Origin: Niastella koreensis GR20-10
GTDB lineage: Bacteria > Bacteroidota > Bacteroidia > Chitinophagales > Chitinophagaceae
Assembly: GCF_000246855.1 (NCBI RefSeq)
Contig: NC_016609.1
Coordinates: forward strand, 1,178,001 to 1,242,000
Direction: 5' to 3'
DNA: 64,000 bases
Both the position numbers and the translations under genes were made by a program. Position 1 is the stretch's first letter. Each line of letters opens with the position of its first letter. Of the stretch, positions 20,533 through 28,693 are shown piece by piece. The notes beneath the pieces are model-generated. The model was given only the letters and a program-made list of their open reading frames with translations. It ran no database searches and had not been told where the DNA came from.

Positions 20533-20889
20533 ATGCTGCTTTATAAAGAATTTACCTTTGATTCAGCCCACTTTTTACCCAATGTGCCCGAGGGGCATAA
20601 ATGTAAAAACATTCATGGCCATACTTACCGGCTGCGTGTGTGGCTGAAAGGCAAACCCGATCCTAAATTTGGTTGGATCATTGATTTTGCAGAGCTGAAA
20701 ACCATCATCAAACCGGTGGTAACACAACTCGATCATAAACTCATGAACGAGATACCAGGTTTGGAAAACCCCACCTGCGAACTGATTGCCGTTTGGATCT
20801 GGGACAGGCTGAAGCCATCATTGCCCGCCATGCACCGGATCGAGCTGCATGAGACCCCTACTTCGGGAGTGATTTATGAAGGTGAATAG
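20533..20889 (+). CDS. queD: 6-carboxytetrahydropterin synthase-like protein (QueD/PTPS)
   Basis: A 118-residue T-fold enzyme of the 6-pyruvoyl-tetrahydropterin synthase family. In bacteria it usually makes 6-carboxy-tetrahydropterin for queuosine (tRNA modification). The zinc ligands are His13 ('DSAHFLP') and His28/His30 ('NIHGHTY'), and the catalytic Cys is Cys24 ('GHKCKN'). The C-terminal substrate-anchoring Glu is in 'LHETPTS'. The ATG at 20533 fits the family start; a TTG at 20524 overlaps the promoter element. No other queuosine gene is in the window, so a folate or biopterin role is not excluded. It is convergent with the DoxX gene, with 5 bp between stops. Confidence 0.9.
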   Translation: MLLYKEFTFDSAHFLPNVPEGHKCKNIHGHTYRLRVWLKGKPDPKFGWIIDFAELKTIIKPVVTQLDHKLMNEIPGLENPTCELIAVWIWDRLKPSLPAMHRIELHETPTSGVIYEGE

Positions 20890-20894
20890 CCTTC

Positions 20895-21326
20895 TTAGGC
20901 TTCGTGCTTTTTGAAGAAGTTGTCGAGCGATATAGGTCCGCCTCCTTCAACCAGGAAAAAGATCAGCAACAACAACACGATGAGTGCAAATGGCAATTCA
21001 AAATTGCCAAACGACTCCCGTTGGGTATTGATGAAAATTATGGCGCCCATCAGGATGGGGACGTTCAGCAGGGCTGCCCACCGGGTCAGCAATCCGATGA
21101 TGATAAGAAAACCGCCCAGCAGGTGCGACCAGGTAATAAAGATCACCATCCAGTCGCTGCGATTGGCAACCAGGCTACCCCTTACCAGTTCTTCGAGTGT
21201 TGATGTATTTGCCAGGAAGAAGATTCCTTTAAAGAAGAGACATACCCCTAAAGCTACCCGCAATACAACCAGCCAGCTGGGATGGTGTGTGAGGCTCCAC
21301 CGTTGAATTTGTTGAAGCGTACCCAT
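20895..21326 (-). CDS. DoxX-family membrane protein
   Basis: About 143 residues with four hydrophobic helices, the DoxX-like layout: 'LVVLRVALGVCLFFKGIFFL', 'WMVIFITWSHLLGGFLIIIG', 'LLNVPILMGAIIFIN' and 'LPFALIVLLLLIFFLVEGGG'. The ATG at 21326 is preferred; another lies three codons upstream at 21335. Members are linked to quinone or thiosulfate metabolism or to redox stress, but most are uncharacterised. It ends 5 bp from the queD stop on the opposite strand, so the two transcripts must overlap at their ends. The 295 bp upstream (21327-21621) hold no gene. Confidence 0.85.
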   Translation of the reverse strand: MGTLQQIQRWSLTHHPSWLVVLRVALGVCLFFKGIFFLANTSTLEELVRGSLVANRSDWMVIFITWSHLLGGFLIIIGLLTRWAALLNVPILMGAIIFINTQRESFGNFELPFALIVLLLLIFFLVEGGGPISLDNFFKKHEA

Positions 21327-21621
21327 GGCAAACAATTTTAAAGATTTGTAAAAATTGCTAATGGGTAAACCCGTTAATTATTAACTGGTTTGCCCGCTAA
21401 CCAATTAACGCTCTATAAAGTTACACTGGTTTTGTCACTATAAGCCTGCGGCCGCATTAAAATTCAAATGTCAACAACTTGCTAAAACCCGCACCCGTGC
21501 TAAAATATATTCACACATAATGCGTTGTTAGCAAATTACCCGACCTTTACGCCTTTCCGTAGAGCAACGAATGAATCACCCAAATAAGGCCTGGTGGCCT
21601 GCTGTTAAAACATCAATTACC

Positions 21622-22668
21622 ATGAAGAAATCTGCCCTCATTTGGACAGGCGCGCTATTAGTACTTTCCCTTTCAACTTTATCGTTCAGCATGTGCAAAC
21701 CCGACAGTGCCAAGGGACAAACCGGTCCGGCTGAGGGCGATGGTAAAGCCAAAAGCGATACCGAGGTTGTAAAACCGGCAGCTCCTCCGCTGGATACTGC
21801 TTTATTCATGGCTAAACTGAATTGGAACGCCAATGGCGATACAAGCGGCATGTGGCCGGTTAAAGGGGCCTATCCCAATGCAGGTGCTCTTTTGCCCTTT
21901 AAACGCATTGTAGCCTATTATGGGAATTTCTACTCCAAGAAAATGGGCGTACTGGGCGAATATTCCGAAGACGTGGTAATTGAAAAATTAAACGGTGAAA
22001 TTAAAAAATGGCAGGCAGCCGACACTACAATGGAGGTAATCCCCGCCATTCACTACATAGCTGCTACTGCGCAGGGCGCTCCCGGCGATGCGGGCAAATA
22101 CCGCCTGCGCATGCCTGCAGCGCAAATTGACAAAGCCATAAAGATGGCGCAGAAAATGAATGCGTTGGTGTTCCTCGATGTACAAATAGCTTTAAGTACC
22201 CTGCCCGAAGAGATCCCTGTTCTTGAGAAATACCTGAAAATGCCAAACGTGCACCTGGGTATTGATCCCGAATTCTCTATGAAAACCGGTAAAAAGCCCG
22301 GTTCGGTTATCGGTACCATGGATGCTGCAGATATTAACTGGACCTCAGATTACCTGGCCAAACTGGTAAAAGCCAACAACCTGCCGCCCAAGATCCTGGT
22401 GGTGCACCGCTTTACCAAAGCCATGGTTACCAACTACAAACAGATCAAATTGCAACCTGATGTTCAGATAGTAATGGATATGGATGGTTGGGGACACCAG
22501 GCCCGTAAGTTCAATACATACAAGCAATTCATTTATAAAGAACCTGTACAGTTCACCGGGTTCAAGCTTTTTTACAAAAATGACCTGCGCGAACCCAACA
22601 GCCGCGTATTAACGCCTGCTGAAGTGTTGAAATTAAAACCACAACCTATTTATATTCAATATCAGTAA
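21622..22668 (+). CDS. Exported protein of unknown function, probable TIM-barrel
   Basis: A 348-residue protein from the ATG at 21622. An upstream ATG at 21571 would add 17 polar residues before the signal and is less likely. The N-terminus is a signal peptide ending 'STLSFSMCKPD'; Cys25 could be lipidated, although the lipobox is poor. A low-complexity linker (about 26-60) precedes the globular part. Strand-like segments 'RIVAYYGNFYS', 'MEVIPAIHYIA', 'ALVFLDVQIA', 'VHLGIDPEFSM', 'KILVVHRFT' and 'VQIVMDMDGWG' alternate with helices, as in a TIM barrel, with acidic residues at strand ends as in glycoside hydrolases. I cannot name a family. A perfect palindromic terminator follows. Confidence 0.8.
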   Translation: MKKSALIWTGALLVLSLSTLSFSMCKPDSAKGQTGPAEGDGKAKSDTEVVKPAAPPLDTALFMAKLNWNANGDTSGMWPVKGAYPNAGALLPFKRIVAYYGNFYSKKMGVLGEYSEDVVIEKLNGEIKKWQAADTTMEVIPAIHYIAATAQGAPGDAGKYRLRMPAAQIDKAIKMAQKMNALVFLDVQIALSTLPEEIPVLEKYLKMPNVHLGIDPEFSMKTGKKPGSVIGTMDAADINWTSDYLAKLVKANNLPPKILVVHRFTKAMVTNYKQIKLQPDVQIVMDMDGWGHQARKFNTYKQFIYKEPVQFTGFKLFYKNDLREPNSRVLTPAEVLKLKPQPIYIQYQ

Positions 22669-22696
22669 ATATAGGTTCGAAATAAAATATTAGTTG

Positions 22697-22724
22697 AATG
22701 GTCCGCCAGCTGGCGGACCATTTC
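22697..22724 (+). terminator. Palindromic terminator
   Basis: AATGGTCCGCC-AGCT-GGCGGACCATT (22697-22722), followed by TTCTATTT. The core TCCGCCAGCTGGCGGA is shared in part with 16764 and 16107. Confidence 0.8.
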
Positions 22725-22785
22725 TATTTGGGACGAGTAGTATGGCGTAATTCTTGTCAAAGAAGCAGTTATAATCCCTGTTCAT

Positions 22786-23787
22786 ATGAAAACGAATTTC
22801 CTGGTGGCGAAAACAACAACCGCTTTTGCCCTTCTGGTTTTTTTAGCTGTTTCCTGTAAGAAAGATAATAAGAATGCTACCGGCTCAGATGACGGCGGCG
22901 GTGACCAATCGGGTTGCACTGTCAGTAAAGCCGATGCTGAAAGCATTGCTATTTTCCCGGCCGACAATCCCTGGCGCACAGATATTTCACAGGCAGCCAT
23001 TGATCCCTATAACACTCAAATTATTACTGCCCTGGGCAGCTATGTGATAAAAGCCGATTTTGGCAGCGGGTTGTGGGAAGGCGCACCCATCGGTATTCCT
23101 TATGTGGTAGTATGCGGCAGCCAGACAAAATACCCGGTAACTTTCAGGGGCAATGACTATGATGATAATTATGGCGATGAAAGTGATGCCGGCCCTTATG
23201 CCATTCCGTTGACTGCGCCCATTGAAGGCAATGGTACCGGCGGTGACAGTCATGTGATAGCCGTTGATAAGGATAACAAAGTGTTATATGAGTTGTACAA
23301 TGCTTCCAAAAAGAGCGATCACTGGGAAGCTTCCTCTGGCGCCATCTTCGATCTGAAATCAAATACACTTCGTAAGGAAGGGAATACTTCAGCCGATGCG
23401 GCCGGTTTGCCCATTTTCCCAGGATTGGTTCGTTATGAAGAGATCGGGAAAGGCGAGATCGATCATCCCATCCGGTTTACGCTGGAAAAGGGTAATGTTA
23501 AACCAGCATATATTTCTCCTGCCTGTCATAAGGTAGGGAGTACCGGTGGTCAGTATTCATTGCCTTTTGGCGCCCGCATCAGGTTAAAAAGTAGTTTCGA
23601 TATCAGTAGCTATTCCGCTACCAACCAGATTATTTTAAAAGCCATGAAGAAGTATGGGCTGATCCTGGCCGATATCGGCAGCAATCTGTACATTACCGGC
23701 GCGCCCGATGATCGTTGGAACAATGATGACCTGCAGAAGCTGGGAAGGATAAAAGGATCTGATTTTGAAGTAGTGAAGTTTAACTAG
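22786..23787 (+). CDS. Lipoprotein of an uncharacterised exported family
   Basis: A 333-residue protein with a lipoprotein signal ('LLVFLAVSCKKD', Cys24) and a Gly/Asp-rich linker. The globular part begins 'IFPADNPWRTDISQ' and contains 'DSHVIAVDKDNKVLYELYNA', 'GLPIFPGLVRYEEIGKGEID', 'DHPIRFTL' and 'LPFGARIRLK'. These motifs, especially the NPW-x-D opening and the isolated His residues, belong to a family seen in secreted proteins of several phyla for which I know no function. A fold acting on cell-surface polymers is a guess. It follows the TIM-barrel-like gene on the same strand but has its own 117-bp gap with a terminator in between. Confidence 0.8.
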   Translation: MKTNFLVAKTTTAFALLVFLAVSCKKDNKNATGSDDGGGDQSGCTVSKADAESIAIFPADNPWRTDISQAAIDPYNTQIITALGSYVIKADFGSGLWEGAPIGIPYVVVCGSQTKYPVTFRGNDYDDNYGDESDAGPYAIPLTAPIEGNGTGGDSHVIAVDKDNKVLYELYNASKKSDHWEASSGAIFDLKSNTLRKEGNTSADAAGLPIFPGLVRYEEIGKGEIDHPIRFTLEKGNVKPAYISPACHKVGSTGGQYSLPFGARIRLKSSFDISSYSATNQIILKAMKKYGLILADIGSNLYITGAPDDRWNNDDLQKLGRIKGSDFEVVKFN

Positions 23788-23816
23788 TTTAAAGTTCAAA
23801 ATTTAATGTATAAAGT

Positions 23817-23850
23817 AAAAGGCACGTCCTGTTTGGAGCGTGCCTTTTAT
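23817..23850. terminator. Bidirectional terminator between the lipoprotein gene and pyk
   Basis: AAAAGGCACG (23817-23826) pairs with CGTGCCTTTT (23839-23848), so T runs lie on both strands. It serves two convergent genes. Confidence 0.85.
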
Positions 23851-23878
23851 ATTGAACTTAAAACATCATACTTTCAAC

Positions 23879-25372
23879 TTACTCAACCTTCGTAATTTTC
23901 AATACGTTGGTAGGGATGTGCAGGTGTACCGGTGTACTACCTGTATTCACTACTACATCGCCGGTTTTGAGGAAACCTCTTTCTTTCAGGATCTTGATCT
24001 GATCGAACATGATCTCATCCAGGCTTTCTTCTTCATCGTAAAAGAAGGCACGTACGCCCCAGCTTAAGCTCAGCTGGTTTACCAGCGTTCTTTCTTTGGT
24101 GAAGATGTATAAAGGCGAATAAGGACGGTAGCTGCTCAGCACGAAAGCGGTGTAACCACTTTGCGTCATTCCGATCAGGGCATCAGCCTTGGTGTCTCTC
24201 GACAGTTTACAGCCATTATAACAAATAGCGTCGCTCAGGAACGAAGGCGAGTGAGGCAATGGTTTCAGGTCCTCTTCGCGGTTATAGCGATATTCGGTGC
24301 GTTCAACTTCCAGGATGATCTTGCGCATGGTTTCTACCACCAGGGCCGGGTGTTTACCAGTGGCGGTTTCACCACTCAGCATCACGGCATCGGCGCCTTC
24401 CAGTACGGCATTGGCCACGTCGGTGATCTCGCTGCGGTTAGGTTTTACGCGGTCGATCATGCTTTCCATCATCTGGGTAGCAACGATCACCGGTTTGGCA
24501 CGGTGAATACATTTACGGATGATATCCCGTTGCGCCATTGGAACTTTTTCAACCGGCAGTTCCACACCCAGGTCGCCGCGGGCCACCATTACACCATCCG
24601 ATTCCAGGACGATGTTGCGGAGGTCAACCAGGGCCGAGGGCATTTCTATTTTGGCAATTACTTTCGATTTGCTGTTAGCTTCGTGTAATCTTCTCTTCAG
24701 ATCAACGATATCTTCTGCTTTACGTACAAAAGAAAGCGCTATCCAGTCAACCTGCTGGCCAATGATGAAATCCAGGTCAGCCAGGTCCTTTTCAGTTAAG
24801 GCCGGCAGGGATATTTTAGTATCTGGCAGGTTTACGCCTTTTTTAGGCAGCAGTAAACCACCATAAGTAACTTGTACTTTAACATCGCCGGCCTTGGTAA
24901 TTTCTGTTACCACTACTTCCAGCTTACCATCGTCGATCATGATCTTGTTACCTACTTCCACATCTTCGTGCAGGTTAGGGTAGGAGACATAGATCTTTTC
25001 TTTGGTACCAACTACTTTTTCTTTGGAAGTAAAGGTGAGAATATCGCCGGGCTCAATCAGCAGGGCGCCGTTCTCAATTTCACCCACGCGTAATTTGGGG
25101 CCCTGTAAATCGGCGAGTATGGAAATGTTGTATGGTTCTTTTGAATTGATGGCACGGATATGCTCGATGATCTGGGCTTTGTTTTCGTGTGTGCCGTGCG
25201 AGAAGTTGAGGCGGAAAATATTAACCCCTGCTTTTACCAACTCCAGCAGTTTCTCATACGTGTCGCAGGCAGGCCCTACGGTAGCTACGATTTTCGTTCT
25301 ATGTATTGTATGTTGAATGCCTGCTTCCTTATCCATTTCATTGTGCAGGTACTTGGTAATATCTCTTGCCAT
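23879..25372 (-). CDS. pyk: Pyruvate kinase
   Basis: Converts phosphoenolpyruvate and ADP to pyruvate and ATP, the last step of glycolysis. It is 497 residues, with the N-terminal barrel opening 'TKIVATVGPACDTYEKLLEL', the 'FRLNFSHG' motif, the active-site signature 'KVIAKIEMPSAL' with its Lys and Glu, 'GVMVARGDLGVELP', and 'VIVATQMMESM'. The C-terminal allosteric domain (about 375-497) is present but short, with no extra PEP-utiliser domain. It lies 68 bp downstream of pfkA on the same strand, so the two irreversible glycolytic steps are probably co-transcribed. Confidence 0.98.
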   Translation of the reverse strand: MARDITKYLHNEMDKEAGIQHTIHRTKIVATVGPACDTYEKLLELVKAGVNIFRLNFSHGTHENKAQIIEHIRAINSKEPYNISILADLQGPKLRVGEIENGALLIEPGDILTFTSKEKVVGTKEKIYVSYPNLHEDVEVGNKIMIDDGKLEVVVTEITKAGDVKVQVTYGGLLLPKKGVNLPDTKISLPALTEKDLADLDFIIGQQVDWIALSFVRKAEDIVDLKRRLHEANSKSKVIAKIEMPSALVDLRNIVLESDGVMVARGDLGVELPVEKVPMAQRDIIRKCIHRAKPVIVATQMMESMIDRVKPNRSEITDVANAVLEGADAVMLSGETATGKHPALVVETMRKIILEVERTEYRYNREEDLKPLPHSPSFLSDAICYNGCKLSRDTKADALIGMTQSGYTAFVLSSYRPYSPLYIFTKERTLVNQLSLSWGVRAFFYDEEESLDEIMFDQIKILKERGFLKTGDVVVNTGSTPVHLHIPTNVLKITKVE

Positions 25373-25440
25373 TGTATTTGTTTCTTGATTCTAAAATTCA
25401 GGTTTATACGATACGGGGTTTCAAGTTAGCTCAAAACCGG

Positions 25441-26424
25441 TTAGCTTGCCAGGATCTTTACAATCTTAATCCATTCATCACTTATCTTTTGTTTAGATTT
25501 TACGGCTCTTTCCAACAGGGTATAATGCATCCGGTTGTTCAGAATGCCCACCATTACATTATGCCGGCCTTCGAGCAGCGACTCAACAGCAGCATAACCC
25601 ATACGGCTGGCAATAAGCCTGTCTAAACAGGTAGGCGAACCACCACGTTGAATATGGCCCAGGATGCAAACCCGGGTATCAGTTGTCGGGAGGCGTTCCT
25701 TCACCACTTTGGCTACCTCATTGGCGCCGCCAAACTCATCGCCTTCGGCCACTACCACCATATTCACCAGTTTTTTGCGGCGTTCTTTTTCCTGAAGCGA
25801 CGCAACCAGCTCTTCAATATCTGTTTTACGTTCTGGTATCAAAATGTGTTCCGCACCGGTGGCAATACCACTGTGCAGGGCAATATAACCGGCATCGCGG
25901 CCCATTACTTCAATAATGAATAAGCGATCGTGCGCATCGGCTGTATCGCGAATTTTATCAATTGCCTCAACGGCCGTATTTACAGCAGTATCAAAACCAA
26001 TGGTGAAATCGGTTCCGGCAATGTCTTTATCAATAGTACCGGGTAAACCAATACAGGGGATGTCGAACTCACGGCTGAAGATATCGGCGCCTCTGAATGA
26101 ACCGTCGCCACCGATGATCACCAGGCCATCGATACCCAGCTTTTTGAGGTTATTATATGCTTTCAGTCGTCCTTCGGGAGTAAAGAATTCTTTGCACCGG
26201 GCTGTTTTCAGTATGGTGCCGCCGCGTTGGATAATGTTGGCCACACTGCGCGAATGCATTGGCACAATATCGTTATCAATAATTCCGCTATAACCGCGCA
26301 TGATACCAAACACTTCCAATCCATAATAATTTCCGGTTCTCACAACTGCCCGTATCGCGGCGTTCATACCCGGAGAATCTCCTCCCGAGGTAAGTACACC
26401 GATTTTAGTCACCTTTTTTGCCAT
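25441..26424 (-). CDS. pfkA: 6-phosphofructokinase, ATP-dependent type
   Basis: Phosphorylates fructose 6-phosphate with ATP; 327 residues, the usual bacterial length. Motifs are 'LTSGGDSPGMNAAIRAVVR' at the start, 'IIGGDGSFRGA' (Asp107, Gly108) and 'PGTIDKDIAGTDFTIGFDTA' (Gly129, Asp132 as the base). Gly at the 108 and 129 positions is the ATP-dependent pattern; pyrophosphate enzymes carry Asp and Lys there. The base segment reads TIDKD where most bacteria have TIDND, which looks like a lineage difference. 'MGRDAGYIALHSG' and 'ILGHIQRGGSP' are also intact. First gene of a pfkA-pyk pair. Confidence 0.97.
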   Translation of the reverse strand: MAKKVTKIGVLTSGGDSPGMNAAIRAVVRTGNYYGLEVFGIMRGYSGIIDNDIVPMHSRSVANIIQRGGTILKTARCKEFFTPEGRLKAYNNLKKLGIDGLVIIGGDGSFRGADIFSREFDIPCIGLPGTIDKDIAGTDFTIGFDTAVNTAVEAIDKIRDTADAHDRLFIIEVMGRDAGYIALHSGIATGAEHILIPERKTDIEELVASLQEKERRKKLVNMVVVAEGDEFGGANEVAKVVKERLPTTDTRVCILGHIQRGGSPTCLDRLIASRMGYAAVESLLEGRHNVMVGILNNRMHYTLLERAVKSKQKISDEWIKIVKILAS

Positions 26425-26767
26425 GAATAAAATCTGTTTTATTTAAAAATCTTCTAATCTGCAAAGGAATTCGTTAAAGGCTTTCTACCAACTTTGGAAA
26501 GGCGGCCCAAAAATAAGGTTTTGTTTTGATACACGTATTAAGTACACACCCGCTCAAAAAAACACTAAAATTGTTCTGTAAAGTGATGCTTTTTTTGCGA
26601 AACACTATTTTTTTTAACCATTATTGTGCTTTTATACAGGAAACGAGTTTAGCACACGGTTGCATAAATTCGCGTTCGGGCTTCAAGATAATGAATGTGT
26701 TATAAAGATTGGTGTAAAGAAATTGAGATTATTGTAATTGAAATAAAACGAAATAATAAATTATCAA
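26425..26767. other. Divergent promoter region of pfkA and the RmlD-like gene
   Basis: 343 bp, very AT-rich. TAAATTCG near 26665 is one base from TAnnTTTG but lies about 100 bp from the plus-strand start. No gene or clear terminator was seen. Confidence 0.5.
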
Positions 26768-27652
26768 ATGAAAGTGTTAATCACCGGCGCTAATGGGTTA
26801 TTAGGGCAACACCTGACCAAATTATTACTCGATAAGAACTATCAGGTAGTGGCCACCGGCCGCGGCGAATCGAGGTTACCGTTTGAACCATCCGGTAATT
26901 ATTCCTATCATTCAATGGATATTGCTAATGCATTTGATACTTATGCCGTCATGAACCGGGAACGGCCCGATGTAGTAGTGCACGCAGCTGCCATGACGCA
27001 GGTGGATGAATGTGAATTGCAGCCTGAGCAATGCGACCGCATCAACGTACAGGGCACTGCGCAGATCCTCACTGATGCTGAAACCTTTAGCAGTCACTTC
27101 ATTTATATCTCCACCGATTTTGTGTTTGATGGCGAAAAGGGAAATTACAGTGAAGATGATGAACCCTTACCCATCAGCCTGTATGGGTTTACCAAACTAC
27201 AGGCGGAAAGCATGGTGCAAACAAGTGAGCTGCCATTTGCCATTGTACGCACGTGTTTGGTATATGGCAATTTGTTAAAGGGTACCCGCAGCAATATTGT
27301 CAGCTGGGCTAAAGACAGCCTGGAACAAGGCAAAACCATACAGGTGGTAAGCGACCAGGTACGCACACCTACTTATGTTGGCGACCTGGCAAAAGGTATT
27401 GTACTTATTATTGAAAAGAAGGCAACAGGCATTTATAACATATCTGGTAAAGACTGGTTAACGCCATATGATATTGCTATAAAGACGGCCAATAAATATC
27501 AGCTCGATGCCGGCAGGATCGTAAAGGTAGATGCATCAACCTTTAAACAACCGGGCCGCCGTCCTTTAAAGACCGGGTTTGTTATTGAGAAGGCAAGGAA
27601 GGAGTTAGGATACGAGCCTATGTCGTTTGATGAGGGGCTAAATCTGATGTGA
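26768..27652 (+). CDS. RmlD-like NAD(P)-dependent sugar reductase (extended SDR)
   Basis: A 294-residue extended short-chain dehydrogenase of the dTDP-4-dehydrorhamnose reductase group. It opens with the nucleotide-binding 'MKVLITGANGLLGQHL'. 'VVHAAAMTQVDECE' is the usual NAD-binding segment, 'IYISTDFVFDG' carries the catalytic Ser/Thr, and 'SLYGFTKLQAE' is the YxxxK pair. 'GIYNISGKDWLTPYDIA' belongs to the substrate domain. No other rhamnose genes are nearby, so the substrate may be another nucleotide sugar. The gene stands alone and is convergent with the arginine-degradation pair. Confidence 0.88.
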   Translation: MKVLITGANGLLGQHLTKLLLDKNYQVVATGRGESRLPFEPSGNYSYHSMDIANAFDTYAVMNRERPDVVVHAAAMTQVDECELQPEQCDRINVQGTAQILTDAETFSSHFIYISTDFVFDGEKGNYSEDDEPLPISLYGFTKLQAESMVQTSELPFAIVRTCLVYGNLLKGTRSNIVSWAKDSLEQGKTIQVVSDQVRTPTYVGDLAKGIVLIIEKKATGIYNISGKDWLTPYDIAIKTANKYQLDAGRIVKVDASTFKQPGRRPLKTGFVIEKARKELGYEPMSFDEGLNLM

Positions 27653-27763
27653 TAATTTGCTAATTAGATAATGTGATAATGCCTGATATTCCGGAATGCC
27701 AGGCAATAGCAGCATTATAAATATTCTGCCTTCCATTATCACATTATCAAATTATCGAATTAG
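27653..27763. repeat. Long imperfect inverted repeat between convergent genes
   Basis: AATTTGCTAATTAGATAATGTGATAATG-type text (27656-27681) is repeated inverted as CATTATCACATTATCAAATTAT and AATTAGCTAATT (27737-27770). It could work as a bidirectional terminator for the RmlD-like gene and ctlX. Confidence 0.65.
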
Positions 27764-28675
27764 CTAATTCCGTTTCAAAAACACCTCCGCCATCATACAG
27801 CGCGCACTGCCGCCGCCATTGGTTTCAATGGTAGTTAGTGGTGCATGCAGAATGCGGTTATAACTTTCCAGTTTTTTTATTTGTTCCGGTTGTAATGAGT
27901 GATAGGCCTGGCTCGACATCACCAGTAACTTTTCTCCGGCTTTGTCGTGCACCTGTAGCATGTTGCCGGCAAACCGGTTCATTTGGTCAAGACTAATGCG
28001 GATCAGTTCTTTGCCACTGTTACCGATCATTTCCTGCACCATTTTGTTTTCTTCGTGGTTAGGCAATGAATCCAGGCAAATCACTACATAGCGGTCGGCT
28101 ACGCACATGATCACATTGGTATGGTATACGGCCTTACCGCCTGCATCAACAGCAGTGAACAGCACGGGCCGGTAGCCCATCTTTTTACAAAAATCATCCA
28201 GCACCTGTTGATGTGTGCGTGGTGAAAGACAGGCATAAGCCAGCTTGTTCTCGCGGTCCAATACCATACTGCCGGTGCCTTCCAGATACAGGTTTTCCTT
28301 TTCGTAACCGGTGAAGTCGAGTGTATTAATTATAGAAAACGATCGTTGCACCTGTTCAATTACCGCAGGTTTCCGTTCCTGCCGCCGGTTTTCAGCAAAC
28401 ATGGGATACAAACAAATAGTACCGCCATCATGGAACGAGATCCAGTTATTGGGAAAAATAGAGTCGGGGGTATGTGGCTCGGGCGTATCGTTGATAACAG
28501 TTACAAAAACACCGTGTGAGCGGAGTGCTCTTACAAAATTATCAAACTCCATCTGCGCCTTTTCCTGGGCAGCAATATCTGGACCTGCCACCTGGAAAGC
28601 ATTGTTCACGGCCGTTTGGGCGTTGAAGCCAAAATTCACCGGCCTTATCATCAATATATGTGAAGTGGTTTGCAT
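27764..28675 (-). CDS. ctlX: Citrulline hydrolase CtlX-type (amidinotransferase fold)
   Basis: A 303-residue protein of the guanidino-group-modifying superfamily. It is predicted to hydrolyse citrulline to ornithine, ammonia and CO2. Superfamily pieces are 'SIFPNNWISFHDGGTICLYP' (substrate Asn/Asp region), 'YLEGTGSMVLDR' (the conserved E-G-x-G), 'VYHTNVIMCV' (catalytic His) and the C-terminal 'TNGGGSARCMMAEVFL' with the nucleophile Cys293. It lies 18 bp after the arginine deiminase-like gene on the same strand. Together they would turn arginine into ornithine without carbamoyl phosphate. The name is from my recall of the CtlX family; dimethylargininase activity is the main alternative. Confidence 0.85.
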   Translation of the reverse strand: MQTTSHILMIRPVNFGFNAQTAVNNAFQVAGPDIAAQEKAQMEFDNFVRALRSHGVFVTVINDTPEPHTPDSIFPNNWISFHDGGTICLYPMFAENRRQERKPAVIEQVQRSFSIINTLDFTGYEKENLYLEGTGSMVLDRENKLAYACLSPRTHQQVLDDFCKKMGYRPVLFTAVDAGGKAVYHTNVIMCVADRYVVICLDSLPNHEENKMVQEMIGNSGKELIRISLDQMNRFAGNMLQVHDKAGEKLLVMSSQAYHSLQPEQIKKLESYNRILHAPLTTIETNGGGSARCMMAEVFLKRN

Positions 28676-28693
28676 AGAAAAAAAGCTAAAGTA

